DNA of 64,000 nt from Streptomyces sp. NRRL F-5727 (GTDB taxonomy: Bacteria; Actinomycetota; Actinomycetes; Streptomycetales; Streptomycetaceae), in assembly GCF_000719555.1 (NCBI RefSeq), contig NZ_JOGX01000053.1, positions 1-64,000 of the forward strand, given 5' to 3'. The translations under genes were made by a program, and so were the position numbers. Below, piece after piece: positions 44,846 to 52,377 of this stretch (within the stretch, counting starts at the first letter, position 1; each line of letters starts with the position of its first letter). The notes under the pieces were generated by a model. The model ran no database searches. It worked only from the letters and a program-made list of their open reading frames with translations, and had not been told where the DNA came from.

Positions 44846-45133
44846 AAGCCCGAGCCGAAGCCGGAACCGAAGCCTGAGCCCAAGCCGGAACCGAAGCCTG
44901 AGCCCAAGCCGGAACCCAAGCCTGAGCCGAAGCCCGAGCCGAAGCCGGAACCGAAGCCTGAGCCCAAGCCGGAACCGAAGCCTGAGCCCAAGCCGGAACC
45001 GAAGCCCGAGCCCAAGCCGGAACCGAAGCCTGAGCCGAAGCCTGAGCCCAAGCCCGAGCCGAAGCCCGAGCCCAAGCCGGAACCCAAGCCCGAGCCGAAG
45101 CCCGAGCCCAAGCCGGAACCGAAGCCCGAGCCG
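44846..45133 (+). repeat. 24 imperfect 12-bp tandem repeats encoding KPEP
   Basis: AAGCCxGAxCCx units encode 24 copies of Lys-Pro-Glu-Pro, giving a stiff extended spacer. Synonymous third-base changes (gag/gaa, ccg/ccc/cct) with a constant protein sequence suggest selection on the peptide. Confidence 0.92.
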
Positions 45134-45307
45134 AAGCCCGACTGTTGGAAGGTCGAGCTCGGGGACTGGGTGGAGAGCTGGATCGGTGGGCCGGTGTGCG
45201 TGCCCAAGGACACCGGGTGGAAGGAGTCCGACTGGAAGGCCGACCTGGACGCCGCCCTCGACTGGAAGGGAGCCCTGAACGGCGTCTGGCCCTTCTGACG
45301 GGTCCGG

Positions 45308-46450
45308 TCAGTCGCAGGACGCGGGGGCGCGGCCGGGCAGGCGGGCGGCGAGCCGGCCGGCCCAGGCCCGCTCCCGCGCCTGCCGGGCCGCCCACCGCCG
45401 CGCGTCCGCCGCGCCGGCGTGGAGCCACAGCAGCGGGGCCGTGCCGCGGCCGGTGAGCAGCAGCCGCCGGTTGCGGACCGGCTCCGGCCGCCAGTGGTGC
45501 TTGTACGGCTCGCTGCCCCGCAGCATGCTCAGCGTGGCCCGGCCGCCCGCGCTGGTCTCCCGGGCCCCGTGCCGCAGCAGCATCGCGGCGACGTCGACCT
45601 TGCGCTCCCGCAGCACCGGATCGGCGCCGTACAGATAGCCGCCGGCGAGCCGCGGGGACATCAGGGTGAGGTCGGCGGCGACGACGTCCCCGCCGAGCCG
45701 GAACTCGGTGACCATGGCGTCGCCGCGCTCCACCATGGGCCGGACCGCCCGGGTCAGGTGCTGGGCGAACCGCTCGCTGGTGTGTTCGGCGGTGACCCCG
45801 CGGCCCCGCCACTGCAGCTGGTGGAGGGTCAGCAGCCGGTCCAGGGCGGCCGGCACGTCGGGTCCGGTCACCACGTGCGCGTCGATGCCGAGGGCGTCGA
45901 GCTTGCGCAGCTTGGCGCGGACCCGCTGGGCCTTCCCGGAGGGGATCCGTTCGAGCAGGCCCTCCATGGGGACGGCGGGCAGCTCCAGGCAGAGCGAGTC
46001 GGGGAGGCGGCGGCGCGGGCCGCGCCACTGGGCGAAGACCCGCTCGGCGGCGGCGCCGGGCCGCACCTCCCGCAGGTCGACGACCTTGCCGCGGGCCGTC
46101 CGGGCGATCGCGCCGGCCAGGGCGGCCGCCGCCTCCGGGCGCTCGTCGTCGAGGAGGACGTCGGTGAAGTCGGTGATGGCGCCGCCGAGCTGGGTCAGCA
46201 CCGGCAGCGGCCCGGCCGCCCGCATCAGCGGCGCCGCCGCCACCAGCGCGCCGGCCCCGTCCCGTACCAGCACCACCCGCAGGGCGCCGGGACGTCCGTA
46301 CGAGAGCCACCAGGAGTGCAGCCAGGAGTGGGACTGGAACGGGGTGGCCGAGGAGCAGCGCCCGTACAGGTCGGTCCACTCGGCCGCCAGCCGTCCGAAG
46401 CCCTCGGTGTCCCGGCACAGTTCGGTCCGGAATGCTCTTCCCAAGGTCAC
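45308..46450 (-). CDS. GNAT/FemAB-like (CelD-type) acyltransferase, 380 aa
   Basis: A cytosolic two-lobed acetyltransferase fold like that of CelD/BioF2-type proteins in polysaccharide clusters. FQSHSWLHSWWLSYGRPGAL begins the first lobe. ADLTLMSPRLAGGYLYGADP, AAMLLRHGARETSAGG and LSMLRGSEPYKHHW belong to the second, where acyl-CoA would bind. It could acylate sugar nucleotides or the lipid-linked repeat unit. GTG at 46450 overlaps the Wzz-like stop (GTGA). Last gene of the exopolysaccharide operon; the GH26-like gene converges on it with 9 bases between. Confidence 0.8.
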   Translation of the reverse strand: MTLGRAFRTELCRDTEGFGRLAAEWTDLYGRCSSATPFQSHSWLHSWWLSYGRPGALRVVLVRDGAGALVAAAPLMRAAGPLPVLTQLGGAITDFTDVLLDDERPEAAAALAGAIARTARGKVVDLREVRPGAAAERVFAQWRGPRRRLPDSLCLELPAVPMEGLLERIPSGKAQRVRAKLRKLDALGIDAHVVTGPDVPAALDRLLTLHQLQWRGRGVTAEHTSERFAQHLTRAVRPMVERGDAMVTEFRLGGDVVAADLTLMSPRLAGGYLYGADPVLRERKVDVAAMLLRHGARETSAGGRATLSMLRGSEPYKHHWRPEPVRNRRLLLTGRGTAPLLWLHAGAADARRWAARQARERAWAGRLAARLPGRAPASCD

Positions 46451-47127
46451 ACCGCCTCCGGTTCCGGCTGGTGGGCGGCGGGCGCGGGCACGGCGGCCGT
46501 GCCCGCGGCCGGGGCGGCCGGGCGGGAGTGGCGGCCCTCGCCGCGCCCGGCGGCCCGCTTCGGCCGGACCAGCAGCGCGAGGCCGCCGAGCAGTCCGCCG
46601 GCACAGGCGCCGACCAGCGCCGAGAGCGGCGCGGACGGCGACACCGGGGCGGTCGGCCTGGTCGCCCGGGAGAACTGCACGACCTTCACGCCGGTGCTGC
46701 CGGCGACGTGCGAGGAGTTGAGGACCAGCGAGCGGGCCACTCCGTCGGCGATGGACACGGCCTGCGCGGCCTTCGGGGCGCGGGCGGTGATCGAGATCAT
46801 CGGCGCGTCCGGGGAGGTCTCCGCCGTCACGCTCTCGCGCAGGGTCGCGGCGGTGACGCCCGCCCACACCTGGGCGTCGCCGGTGACCGCGATGTCGGTG
46901 GCGACCCGGCCGTACGCCTGGGCGAAGCCGAGCGCCGCCGCCGGGTCGGACTTCTCGCCGGGGACGACGATGACATGGCTGACGGCCGCGTACTCGGGGC
47001 TCTTGACGACCCCGTAGCCGCCGCCGAGCGCGGCCCCGGCGACGACGGCGGCGGGCAGCACCGCCCAGCGGCCGGGGGAGCGCAGTCGGGCGGGCAGTCG
47101 GACGGCGCGGGGTGGGGTGGTGGTCAT
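46447..47127 (-). CDS. Wzz-like chain-length determinant, 226 aa
   Basis: Two TM helices (WAVLPAAVVAGAALGGGYGV near residue 22; ALVGACAGGLLGGLALLV near residue 170) flank an external alpha/beta domain (YAAVSHVIVVPGEKSDPAAA, PMISITARAPKAAQAVSIAD). The second helix is preceded by Pro-rich sequence (TRPTAPVSPSAP) typical of Wzz/co-polymerase proteins. It lacks a tyrosine kinase domain; the tail is Pro/Ala-rich. It should set the exopolysaccharide chain length. Confidence 0.8.
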   Translation of the reverse strand: MTTTPPRAVRLPARLRSPGRWAVLPAAVVAGAALGGGYGVVKSPEYAAVSHVIVVPGEKSDPAAALGFAQAYGRVATDIAVTGDAQVWAGVTAATLRESVTAETSPDAPMISITARAPKAAQAVSIADGVARSLVLNSSHVAGSTGVKVVQFSRATRPTAPVSPSAPLSALVGACAGGLLGGLALLVRPKRAAGRGEGRHSRPAAPAAGTAAVPAPAAHQPEPEAV

Positions 47128-47173
47128 GACGGGCTCTCTCGCTGGGACGGGCAGGGGGCTGGAAGGAGGGGGT

Positions 47174-48313
47174 TCACGGGCCGGGGCGGCTCTCGACGGC
47201 CCGCTCGTAGAGGGTCATCAGCCGGTCGGCGCTGCGCGCGATGTCGTAGTGGCGGGCGGCGGCGGGCACCGGCAGGCGCCCGGGCCGCCCGGGGGCGTGC
47301 GCGGTCCGCAGCTCGCGCAGGGCGCCGACCAGCTCGGGCACCGACTCGCCGATCCGGCGGGCGCCCGGCGCCGCGTCCGCCGGCAGGTCCTCGATCGCCG
47401 GGCACGCCACGTACAGCACCGGCAGTCCGGCGGCGACCGCCTCGACGACGGCGAGCCCGAAGGTCTCGTCCGGCGAGGTGGAGACGAAGACGTCCATGGC
47501 GGCGAGGAGTTCGGGAAGCATCGGCCCGGCGGGGCGGTCCGCCGGCGGGTCCTCGCAGGCACCGAAGAAGTGGACGCGGCCCGCGGCGCCGCACGCGCGG
47601 GCCACCGCGCGCAGCTCCTCGCGCCGCTCGCCGTCGCCGACGAGCAGCAGCCGGGCCTCCGGCACCGAGGCCACGGCCCGGATCAGCCGGTCGAACCGCT
47701 TCCCGGGCGCCAGCCGCCCGACCCCGCCGACGACGAACGCGTCCTCGGGGATGCCGAGGACACCCCGGGTGAGGCGGCGGGCGCGCGGGACGAAGGCGAA
47801 GCGGCCGGTCTCGATGCCGTTCGGCACCACCTCGATCCGGTCCGGCGCCACCCCCCAGTCGGCGAGCCGGCGGGCCACGCTCGCCGACACGGCGACCGTG
47901 GAGGTGCCGAGCCGCTCCGAGGCCAGGTACAGCGCGCGGGTGCCCGCCGACAGCGGGCGGCCCTCGATCTGCGACTCGCCCAGCGAGTGCTCGGTGGCGA
48001 TGACCCGGCGGACCCCGCCGAGCCGGGCGGCGAGCCGGCCGTAGACGCACGCCCGGTAGAGGTGGGTGTGGACGAGGTCGTAGCCGCCCTCGCGGACCAG
48101 CCGGGCGAGCCGGGGCAGCGCGCCCAGGTCGCGGTTGCCGGTCATGCCGAGATGGGTGACGGGGGTGCCATCGGCCTCGATGCCGATCGCGACCGGGCCC
48201 GGGTTGGTGAGCGTCACCACCCGGCCCTGGACGGGCAGATGGCGCAGCAGCAGCCGCAGCTGCTGCTCGGCGCCGCCGATGCCGAGCCCCGTGATGACGT
48301 GCAGGACCCTCAT
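47174..48313 (-). CDS. GT4-family glycosyltransferase, 379 aa
   Basis: A GT-B retaining transferase. The N-terminal MRVLHVITGLGIGGAEQQLR is the usual start, and VIATEHSLGESQIEGRPLSA and NGIETGRFAFVPRAR lie in the hinge. The nucleotide-sugar site is GRLAPGKRFDRLIRAVASVP and FVSTSPDETFGLAVVEAVAA, the E-X7-E region. It adds a sugar to the lipid-linked repeat unit on the cytosolic face. Its ATG overlaps the deacetylase stop by 4 bases. Confidence 0.9.
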   Translation of the reverse strand: MRVLHVITGLGIGGAEQQLRLLLRHLPVQGRVVTLTNPGPVAIGIEADGTPVTHLGMTGNRDLGALPRLARLVREGGYDLVHTHLYRACVYGRLAARLGGVRRVIATEHSLGESQIEGRPLSAGTRALYLASERLGTSTVAVSASVARRLADWGVAPDRIEVVPNGIETGRFAFVPRARRLTRGVLGIPEDAFVVGGVGRLAPGKRFDRLIRAVASVPEARLLLVGDGERREELRAVARACGAAGRVHFFGACEDPPADRPAGPMLPELLAAMDVFVSTSPDETFGLAVVEAVAAGLPVLYVACPAIEDLPADAAPGARRIGESVPELVGALRELRTAHAPGRPGRLPVPAAARHYDIARSADRLMTLYERAVESRPGP

Positions 48314-49113
48314 CCGAGCACCGCCGCGGCCGGGCCCGACCGGGCGGGGATCAGCTCGGCGGGGTGGCGGCGGCGCAGCGGGTGCAGGGCCCGTTTCGCG
48401 GTGAGCCGCCAGGAGGTGTCGGTCTCGCCGATGTGGACGCGCGGCAGAGCGAACGCACTGGTCAGCGGGCCGGGGTCGATGCCGCAGGCGTAGCCGTACC
48501 CGGCCTTGCGGACCGCCCGGACCACCCGCGGGTCGACCGCCCCGTACGGGTAGCAGAAGCCGTCCACCGGGCCGCCGGTGATCTCCTCCAGGAGGGCCCG
48601 GGAGCGCCGGGTCTCGTCGGCGAGGGTGGCGTCGTCGGCCTCCGTCAGCCGCCGGTGGGTCAGGCCGTGCGAGCCGATCTCCATGCCGGCGGCGGCGATC
48701 CGCTCGATGCCCTCCTCGGTGAGCAGCGGCTTGCGCGGGCCCTCGGTGTCCCAGTCGTTGACGCCGCCGAGCCGGCCCGGGAGGACGTACACGGTGGCGG
48801 TGAAGGAGTGCCGGCGCAGCAGCGGCAGCGCCGAGTCGAGGAAGTCGGCGTACCCGTCGTCGAAGGTGAGGCCGACCAGTCCCTTCGCCCGTCCCTCGGC
48901 GGTCGCGGCGAGCAGTTCGCGCACCGACACCCCGCGCAGCCCCCGGTCGCCCAGCCAGTGGAGCTGCCGGGCGAAGCGCACGGGGGAGACGGTCACCCCG
49001 TACGGGTCGTCAGCGGTGTCCGTGATCGAGTGGTACATCGCCACCCACAGGGGCGGCTTCGCCCACAGGGGCGGCTTCGGCAGCAGGCGGCGCAGCGCGG
49101 TGGGGGCGGGCAT
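48310..49113 (-). CDS. polysaccharide deacetylase (CE4/NodB fold), 267 aa
   Basis: Metal-dependent N- or O-deacetylation of a glycan. The NodB motifs are MYHSI, LTFDDGYADF (Asp85, Asp86), the zinc histidines His149 and His153 in GSHGLTHRRL, and FCYPYGAVD. There is no obvious signal peptide. ATG at 49113 has AAGGA well placed but overlaps the flippase gene by 104 bases; ATG at 49038 (MYHSITD) would remove most of the overlap. An 18-bp tandem duplication gives PPLWAKPPLW just before MYHSI. Confidence 0.88.
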   Translation of the reverse strand: MPAPTALRRLLPKPPLWAKPPLWVAMYHSITDTADDPYGVTVSPVRFARQLHWLGDRGLRGVSVRELLAATAEGRAKGLVGLTFDDGYADFLDSALPLLRRHSFTATVYVLPGRLGGVNDWDTEGPRKPLLTEEGIERIAAAGMEIGSHGLTHRRLTEADDATLADETRRSRALLEEITGGPVDGFCYPYGAVDPRVVRAVRKAGYGYACGIDPGPLTSAFALPRVHIGETDTSWRLTAKRALHPLRRRHPAELIPARSGPAAAVLG

Positions 49114-51043
49114 GGGCGGTCCTTCGGAATCGGGTGGAGCGGTGGGGGAGGGGAGGGATCTCCGGCGCCTTGGCGGCGCAGGCGACGAAGAGCAGGAACA
49201 CCCCGGCGACGACCAGGCCGGCGACGAGGAGGGAGACCAGCGGCGGGTCGATCGCCACGGAGCAGAGCCAGCCCGCGCCGGTCGCCCAGGCGGCGGCGGT
49301 GGCGAGCCGCAGCAGGCCCTCGCCGAGCTGGTCCGAGCGGACCGGGACGGTCTGCCGGTGGGCGCCGCGCAGCAGCAGGACGGCGGTCAGGGTGATGCCG
49401 AGCGCGTTGGCCGCGGCGAGGCCCACGGCGCCCCAGGCGGCGGCGCCGGGCACCCCGGCGGCGGCGGTGGCGGCGAGCCCGGCGGCCATCGCGGCGGCCG
49501 GGTACCAGAGCGGGCGGGCGGCGGAGAAGTAGCAGCGGACGAGGGCGCCGACCATGGTCTGGCCGAGCAGCCCGAGCGCGTAGACCCGCATCACGGCGGC
49601 GGTGGCGACCGTGTCCGTACGGTCGAACTCCCCGCGCTGGAACAGCAGTTCGACGATCTTGGGGGCGGCGGCGATCACCACCGAGGCGCCCACCAGGACC
49701 ACCACCGCGGCGAGCAGCAGATCCCGCTCGACCCGCCGCCGCGCCCCCTCCGGATCGCCCGCGGCCAGCGCCCGCGCGACCACCGGGAAGCTGACCGTGC
49801 ACAGCATCAGCGACAGGATCATCGGCATCTGCGCGATCTTCTGCGCGTAGTTCAGGTGCGAGATCGCCCCGGACGGCAGCGGCGCGGCGAGGAACCGCTC
49901 CACCAGCGTCTGCGACTGACGGGTCAGCGAGAAGGCCACCACCGGCGCGATCAGCCCGAACACCACGAGCCGCCCGTCCCCGCCGAGCCCCGGCGCGAGC
50001 GCCTCCGGCTCCCGCGAGGGCACCGGCCGCGCCCGCAGCGCCCGCACCAGCGACGGTGCCTGCACCAGCACCATCAGCACCCCGCCGACCGCGACCCCGG
50101 CGGCCGCCGACCGCACCCCCCACGGCTCGCGCAGCAGCACCATCGTGCCGATGATGCCGACGTTGTACGCCACGTAGATCGCGGCCGGCGGCAGGAAGAC
50201 GTGGTGCGCCCGCAGCGCCGCCGAGCAGTAGCCGACCAGCGCGAAGGTGAGCACGCAGGTCGCGGTCAGCCGGGTGCAGTCCACCGCGAGCCCCGGGTCG
50301 GAGAGCCCCGGCGCGAGCAGCCCGACGACGGCGGGCGCGGCCACGATCAGGACCGCGGCGACCACCCCCACCGCGAGCGTGAGGCGGGGCAGCGTCCCCC
50401 GGACCAGCTCCCGCACGGGGTCCCCGAACAGCGTCCCCGCCCGCCGGGCCAGCGCCCGCGAGAACGCCGGCACCAGGATCAGCGCCATCGCGTCCTCGAT
50501 CAGCAGCGTGGACGCGAACTCCGGCACCGTCCACGCCACCAGGAACGCGTCCGTCTCCGCGCCCGCCCCGAAGTACCCGGCGAGGATCTGGTCCCGGACC
50601 AGCCCGAGCACCGCCCCGACGGCGGTCAGCCCCGCCGTCACCGCCGCCGCCTTCGCCAGGAACCCCCGCTTCTGACCGCCCGCCGCCGGAGCCTTCACCC
50701 GGGCGTGCGCCCGCCGCCCGGTCCGCGGCGGCGCGAGGACGGCGGTCGCCGGCCCCGGCCCGCCGGCCGGGACCTCCGCCGCGCCGCAGGCGCCGGCCGG
50801 ACCGGGCGCGGGCGCCCACACGTCGGCGCCGGGCTCCGCGGACACGGCCCCCGGCAGCACGGCGGCCCCCGGGGCGCACGGGGAGTCCGTGGCGTCCGGG
50901 GGCATCGGGGACCAGGGGTCGGTCAGGGGTTCGCCGTGCTGCGGTCCGGGCGGACACGGCGGTACGGCAGCGGCGCCGCCGGTCCCCGGGGGCGCGACGT
51001 ACGCGTCCGTGGGATCCGGCGGGCCGGCCCACGGGTCACGCAC
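49010..51043 (-). CDS. MurJ/MviN-family lipid-linked oligosaccharide flippase, 677 aa
   Basis: A multi-pass membrane protein of the MOP superfamily; in this operon it plays the Wzx role, moving the lipid-linked repeat unit outward. The transport core begins near residue 130 (AAAVTAGLTAVGAVLGLVRD; LAGYFGAGAETDAFLVAWTV), then PAFSRALARRAG, ISHLNYAQKIAQMPMILSLM and ALVRCYFSAARPLWYP. About 14 helices. An unusual Pro/Ala/Gly-rich cytosolic extension of about 125 residues precedes it. GTG at 51043 overlaps the polymerase stop by 8 bases. The C-terminal tail overlaps the deacetylase gene. Confidence 0.87.
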   Translation of the reverse strand: MRDPWAGPPDPTDAYVAPPGTGGAAAVPPCPPGPQHGEPLTDPWSPMPPDATDSPCAPGAAVLPGAVSAEPGADVWAPAPGPAGACGAAEVPAGGPGPATAVLAPPRTGRRAHARVKAPAAGGQKRGFLAKAAAVTAGLTAVGAVLGLVRDQILAGYFGAGAETDAFLVAWTVPEFASTLLIEDAMALILVPAFSRALARRAGTLFGDPVRELVRGTLPRLTLAVGVVAAVLIVAAPAVVGLLAPGLSDPGLAVDCTRLTATCVLTFALVGYCSAALRAHHVFLPPAAIYVAYNVGIIGTMVLLREPWGVRSAAAGVAVGGVLMVLVQAPSLVRALRARPVPSREPEALAPGLGGDGRLVVFGLIAPVVAFSLTRQSQTLVERFLAAPLPSGAISHLNYAQKIAQMPMILSLMLCTVSFPVVARALAAGDPEGARRRVERDLLLAAVVVLVGASVVIAAAPKIVELLFQRGEFDRTDTVATAAVMRVYALGLLGQTMVGALVRCYFSAARPLWYPAAAMAAGLAATAAAGVPGAAAWGAVGLAAANALGITLTAVLLLRGAHRQTVPVRSDQLGEGLLRLATAAAWATGAGWLCSVAIDPPLVSLLVAGLVVAGVFLLFVACAAKAPEIPPLPHRSTRFRRTAHARPHRAAPPAAEAAPVGEAAPVGGDVPLDHGHR
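49044..49079. repeat. 18-bp perfect tandem duplication inside the flippase/deacetylase overlap
   Basis: CCCACAGGGGCGGCTTCG occurs twice in succession (49044-49061 and 49062-49079). It adds six codons in both overlapping frames (AAPVGEAAPVGG in the flippase tail, PPLWAKPPLW in the deacetylase start). Confidence 0.95.
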
Positions 51044-52376
51044 CGCGCACCTCCGCCGCCCCCTCGCGGCCGGGTGCCAGCGCCCACCAGGCGGCGAGGC
51101 CGAACACCACCGACATCAGGACCGTCGACGGGCCGCCGATGTCCGCGTAGAAGAAGTCGATCAGCTGCCAGGCCAGCAGCCCGGTCGCGACCAGCGCGCA
51201 GTCCGCGCCCGACCGGCGCCGCCGCAGCGCGCCCACCAGGAGCGCCAGCCAGCTCCCGGCCAGCGCGAGCAGTCCGATCAGCCCCTGCTCGCTGAGGACC
51301 AGCAGGTACATGTTGTGCGGGGAGAGCAGCGGCTGCTTCCGGAAGCCCGCGCCCGCGCCGGCGGTGTCGCTGCCGGAGGAGAGCGCCACCGAGGCGTGCG
51401 AGTCCCGGTACTGCGGGAAGCCCTTCAGCCCGACCCCGGTCAGCGGCTCCGACGCCCACATCCGCCCGGCCGCCGCCCACATCGTGTACCGGTCCGTCAC
51501 CGACTGGTCCGGCGCCGCCGTCACCCGCGTGATGCTGGTGACCCGCTCCTTCACCATCGCCGAGCCGATCCCGAGCCCGCCGACCAGCACCACCGCCAGC
51601 GCGCCCACCGCGAGCGCCACCCGCGCCGCCCGCCGCACCCCGCCGAGCAGCAGCTGGATCCCGCAGGCCAGCACGGTCGCGATCCACGCGCCGCGGCTGA
51701 ACGACAGCGTCAGCGGCACCACGAGCAGCGCCGCGCAGACCAGCGCGGCGGTCCGCGTCCGCCCCGCCGGAGAGCCCAGCGCGATCCCGGTGACGATCAC
51801 CAGGCCGTACGCCACCACCGTCGCCATGCCCATCACGTCGGTCGCCCCGAAGGTGCCCACCGCCCGGATGTCCTCGCCCTGGTACGAGGCGCCCGTCCCC
51901 GTCAGGTACTGCGTCACGCCCACCGCGCCCTGGAGCAGCGCCAGCGCCACCAGACCCCACGCCACCACCGCGAAGTCCCGCCGGTCCCGCACCATCAGCA
52001 GCACCGCCGCCGGGACCAGCACGAAGACCTGCACGTAACGGGCGACGCCCGGCAGGCTCGACGCCGGGTCGTTCGAGGTGATCGCCGCCAGGCAGACACC
52101 GAACACCGGCAGCCCGAGCACGACCGCCGCCGTCCGGGTCAGCGGCCGGACCCCGCCGCGCACGACCCGGACGAGACAGACCAGCACCAGCAGCCCCGAG
52201 GCCGCGTCGGCGACCGTGCCGGTGCCGCCCGTCCCGCCCTGCGCCCCGCCGCCGCCCGGCACCAGGAGCAGCGCGATCACCGCGAGCACCGGGGAGAGCG
52301 CACCGGCGCGGCGCGCCCAGTCCCGGGCGTCCGGCGTCCCCGCGAGGACCGGCGCCGTCGTCACGGCCGTCGCCAT
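51036..52376 (-). CDS. O-antigen ligase / Wzy-type polymerase, 446 aa
   Basis: A membrane protein with about 12 helices and a large external loop between later helices (TDRYTMWAAAGRMWASEPLT, GVGLKGFPQYRDSH, FRKQPLLSPHNMYLLVLSEQ), the Wzy_C/O-antigen ligase pattern. It would polymerise repeat units outside the membrane. ATG at 52376 is one base after the sugar transferase stop; its own stop overlaps the flippase start. Confidence 0.87.
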   Translation of the reverse strand: MATAVTTAPVLAGTPDARDWARRAGALSPVLAVIALLLVPGGGGAQGGTGGTGTVADAASGLLVLVCLVRVVRGGVRPLTRTAAVVLGLPVFGVCLAAITSNDPASSLPGVARYVQVFVLVPAAVLLMVRDRRDFAVVAWGLVALALLQGAVGVTQYLTGTGASYQGEDIRAVGTFGATDVMGMATVVAYGLVIVTGIALGSPAGRTRTAALVCAALLVVPLTLSFSRGAWIATVLACGIQLLLGGVRRAARVALAVGALAVVLVGGLGIGSAMVKERVTSITRVTAAPDQSVTDRYTMWAAAGRMWASEPLTGVGLKGFPQYRDSHASVALSSGSDTAGAGAGFRKQPLLSPHNMYLLVLSEQGLIGLLALAGSWLALLVGALRRRRSGADCALVATGLLAWQLIDFFYADIGGPSTVLMSVVFGLAAWWALAPGREGAAEVRGA

Positions 52377-52377
52377 C

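Larger units (their letters stand above)
43648..45298 (+). pseudogene. secreted GH26-like glycosidase with VDP and KPEP repeat tail, frameshifted in the repeat
   Basis: ATG at 43648 (AAGGAG site) begins a basic signal peptide (RRRRKWLGVITAGLLASGSV, cleavage near AHA). Residues 45-335 form a GH26-like TIM barrel: LRVGHTYLPGDLWSNIEG, LVLGWEMNGTTYTHRCGPD with likely acid/base Glu175, and ISYPEWGL with likely nucleophile Glu280. A tail of ten VDP units then hits a frame change at 44767; reading frame 1 stops at 44818-44820 (390 aa). One frame over, eight more VDP units, 24 KPEP units and a 54-residue end with [15 protein letters not shown] are open to 45298. The full product would be about 549 aa. 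The shift equals loss of 5 bases (or gain of 1) and may be real, phase-variable or an assembly error. The target is possibly the neighbouring exopolysaccharide. Confidence 0.8.

Noticed and set aside
44629..45213. Long minus-strand open frame rich in Gly-Ser-Phe/Leu opposite the KPEP repeats
   Set aside because: It is the exact antisense of the repeat-encoding gene. Its periodic composition is a by-product of the 12-bp repeat, and it has no ribosome site or homology.
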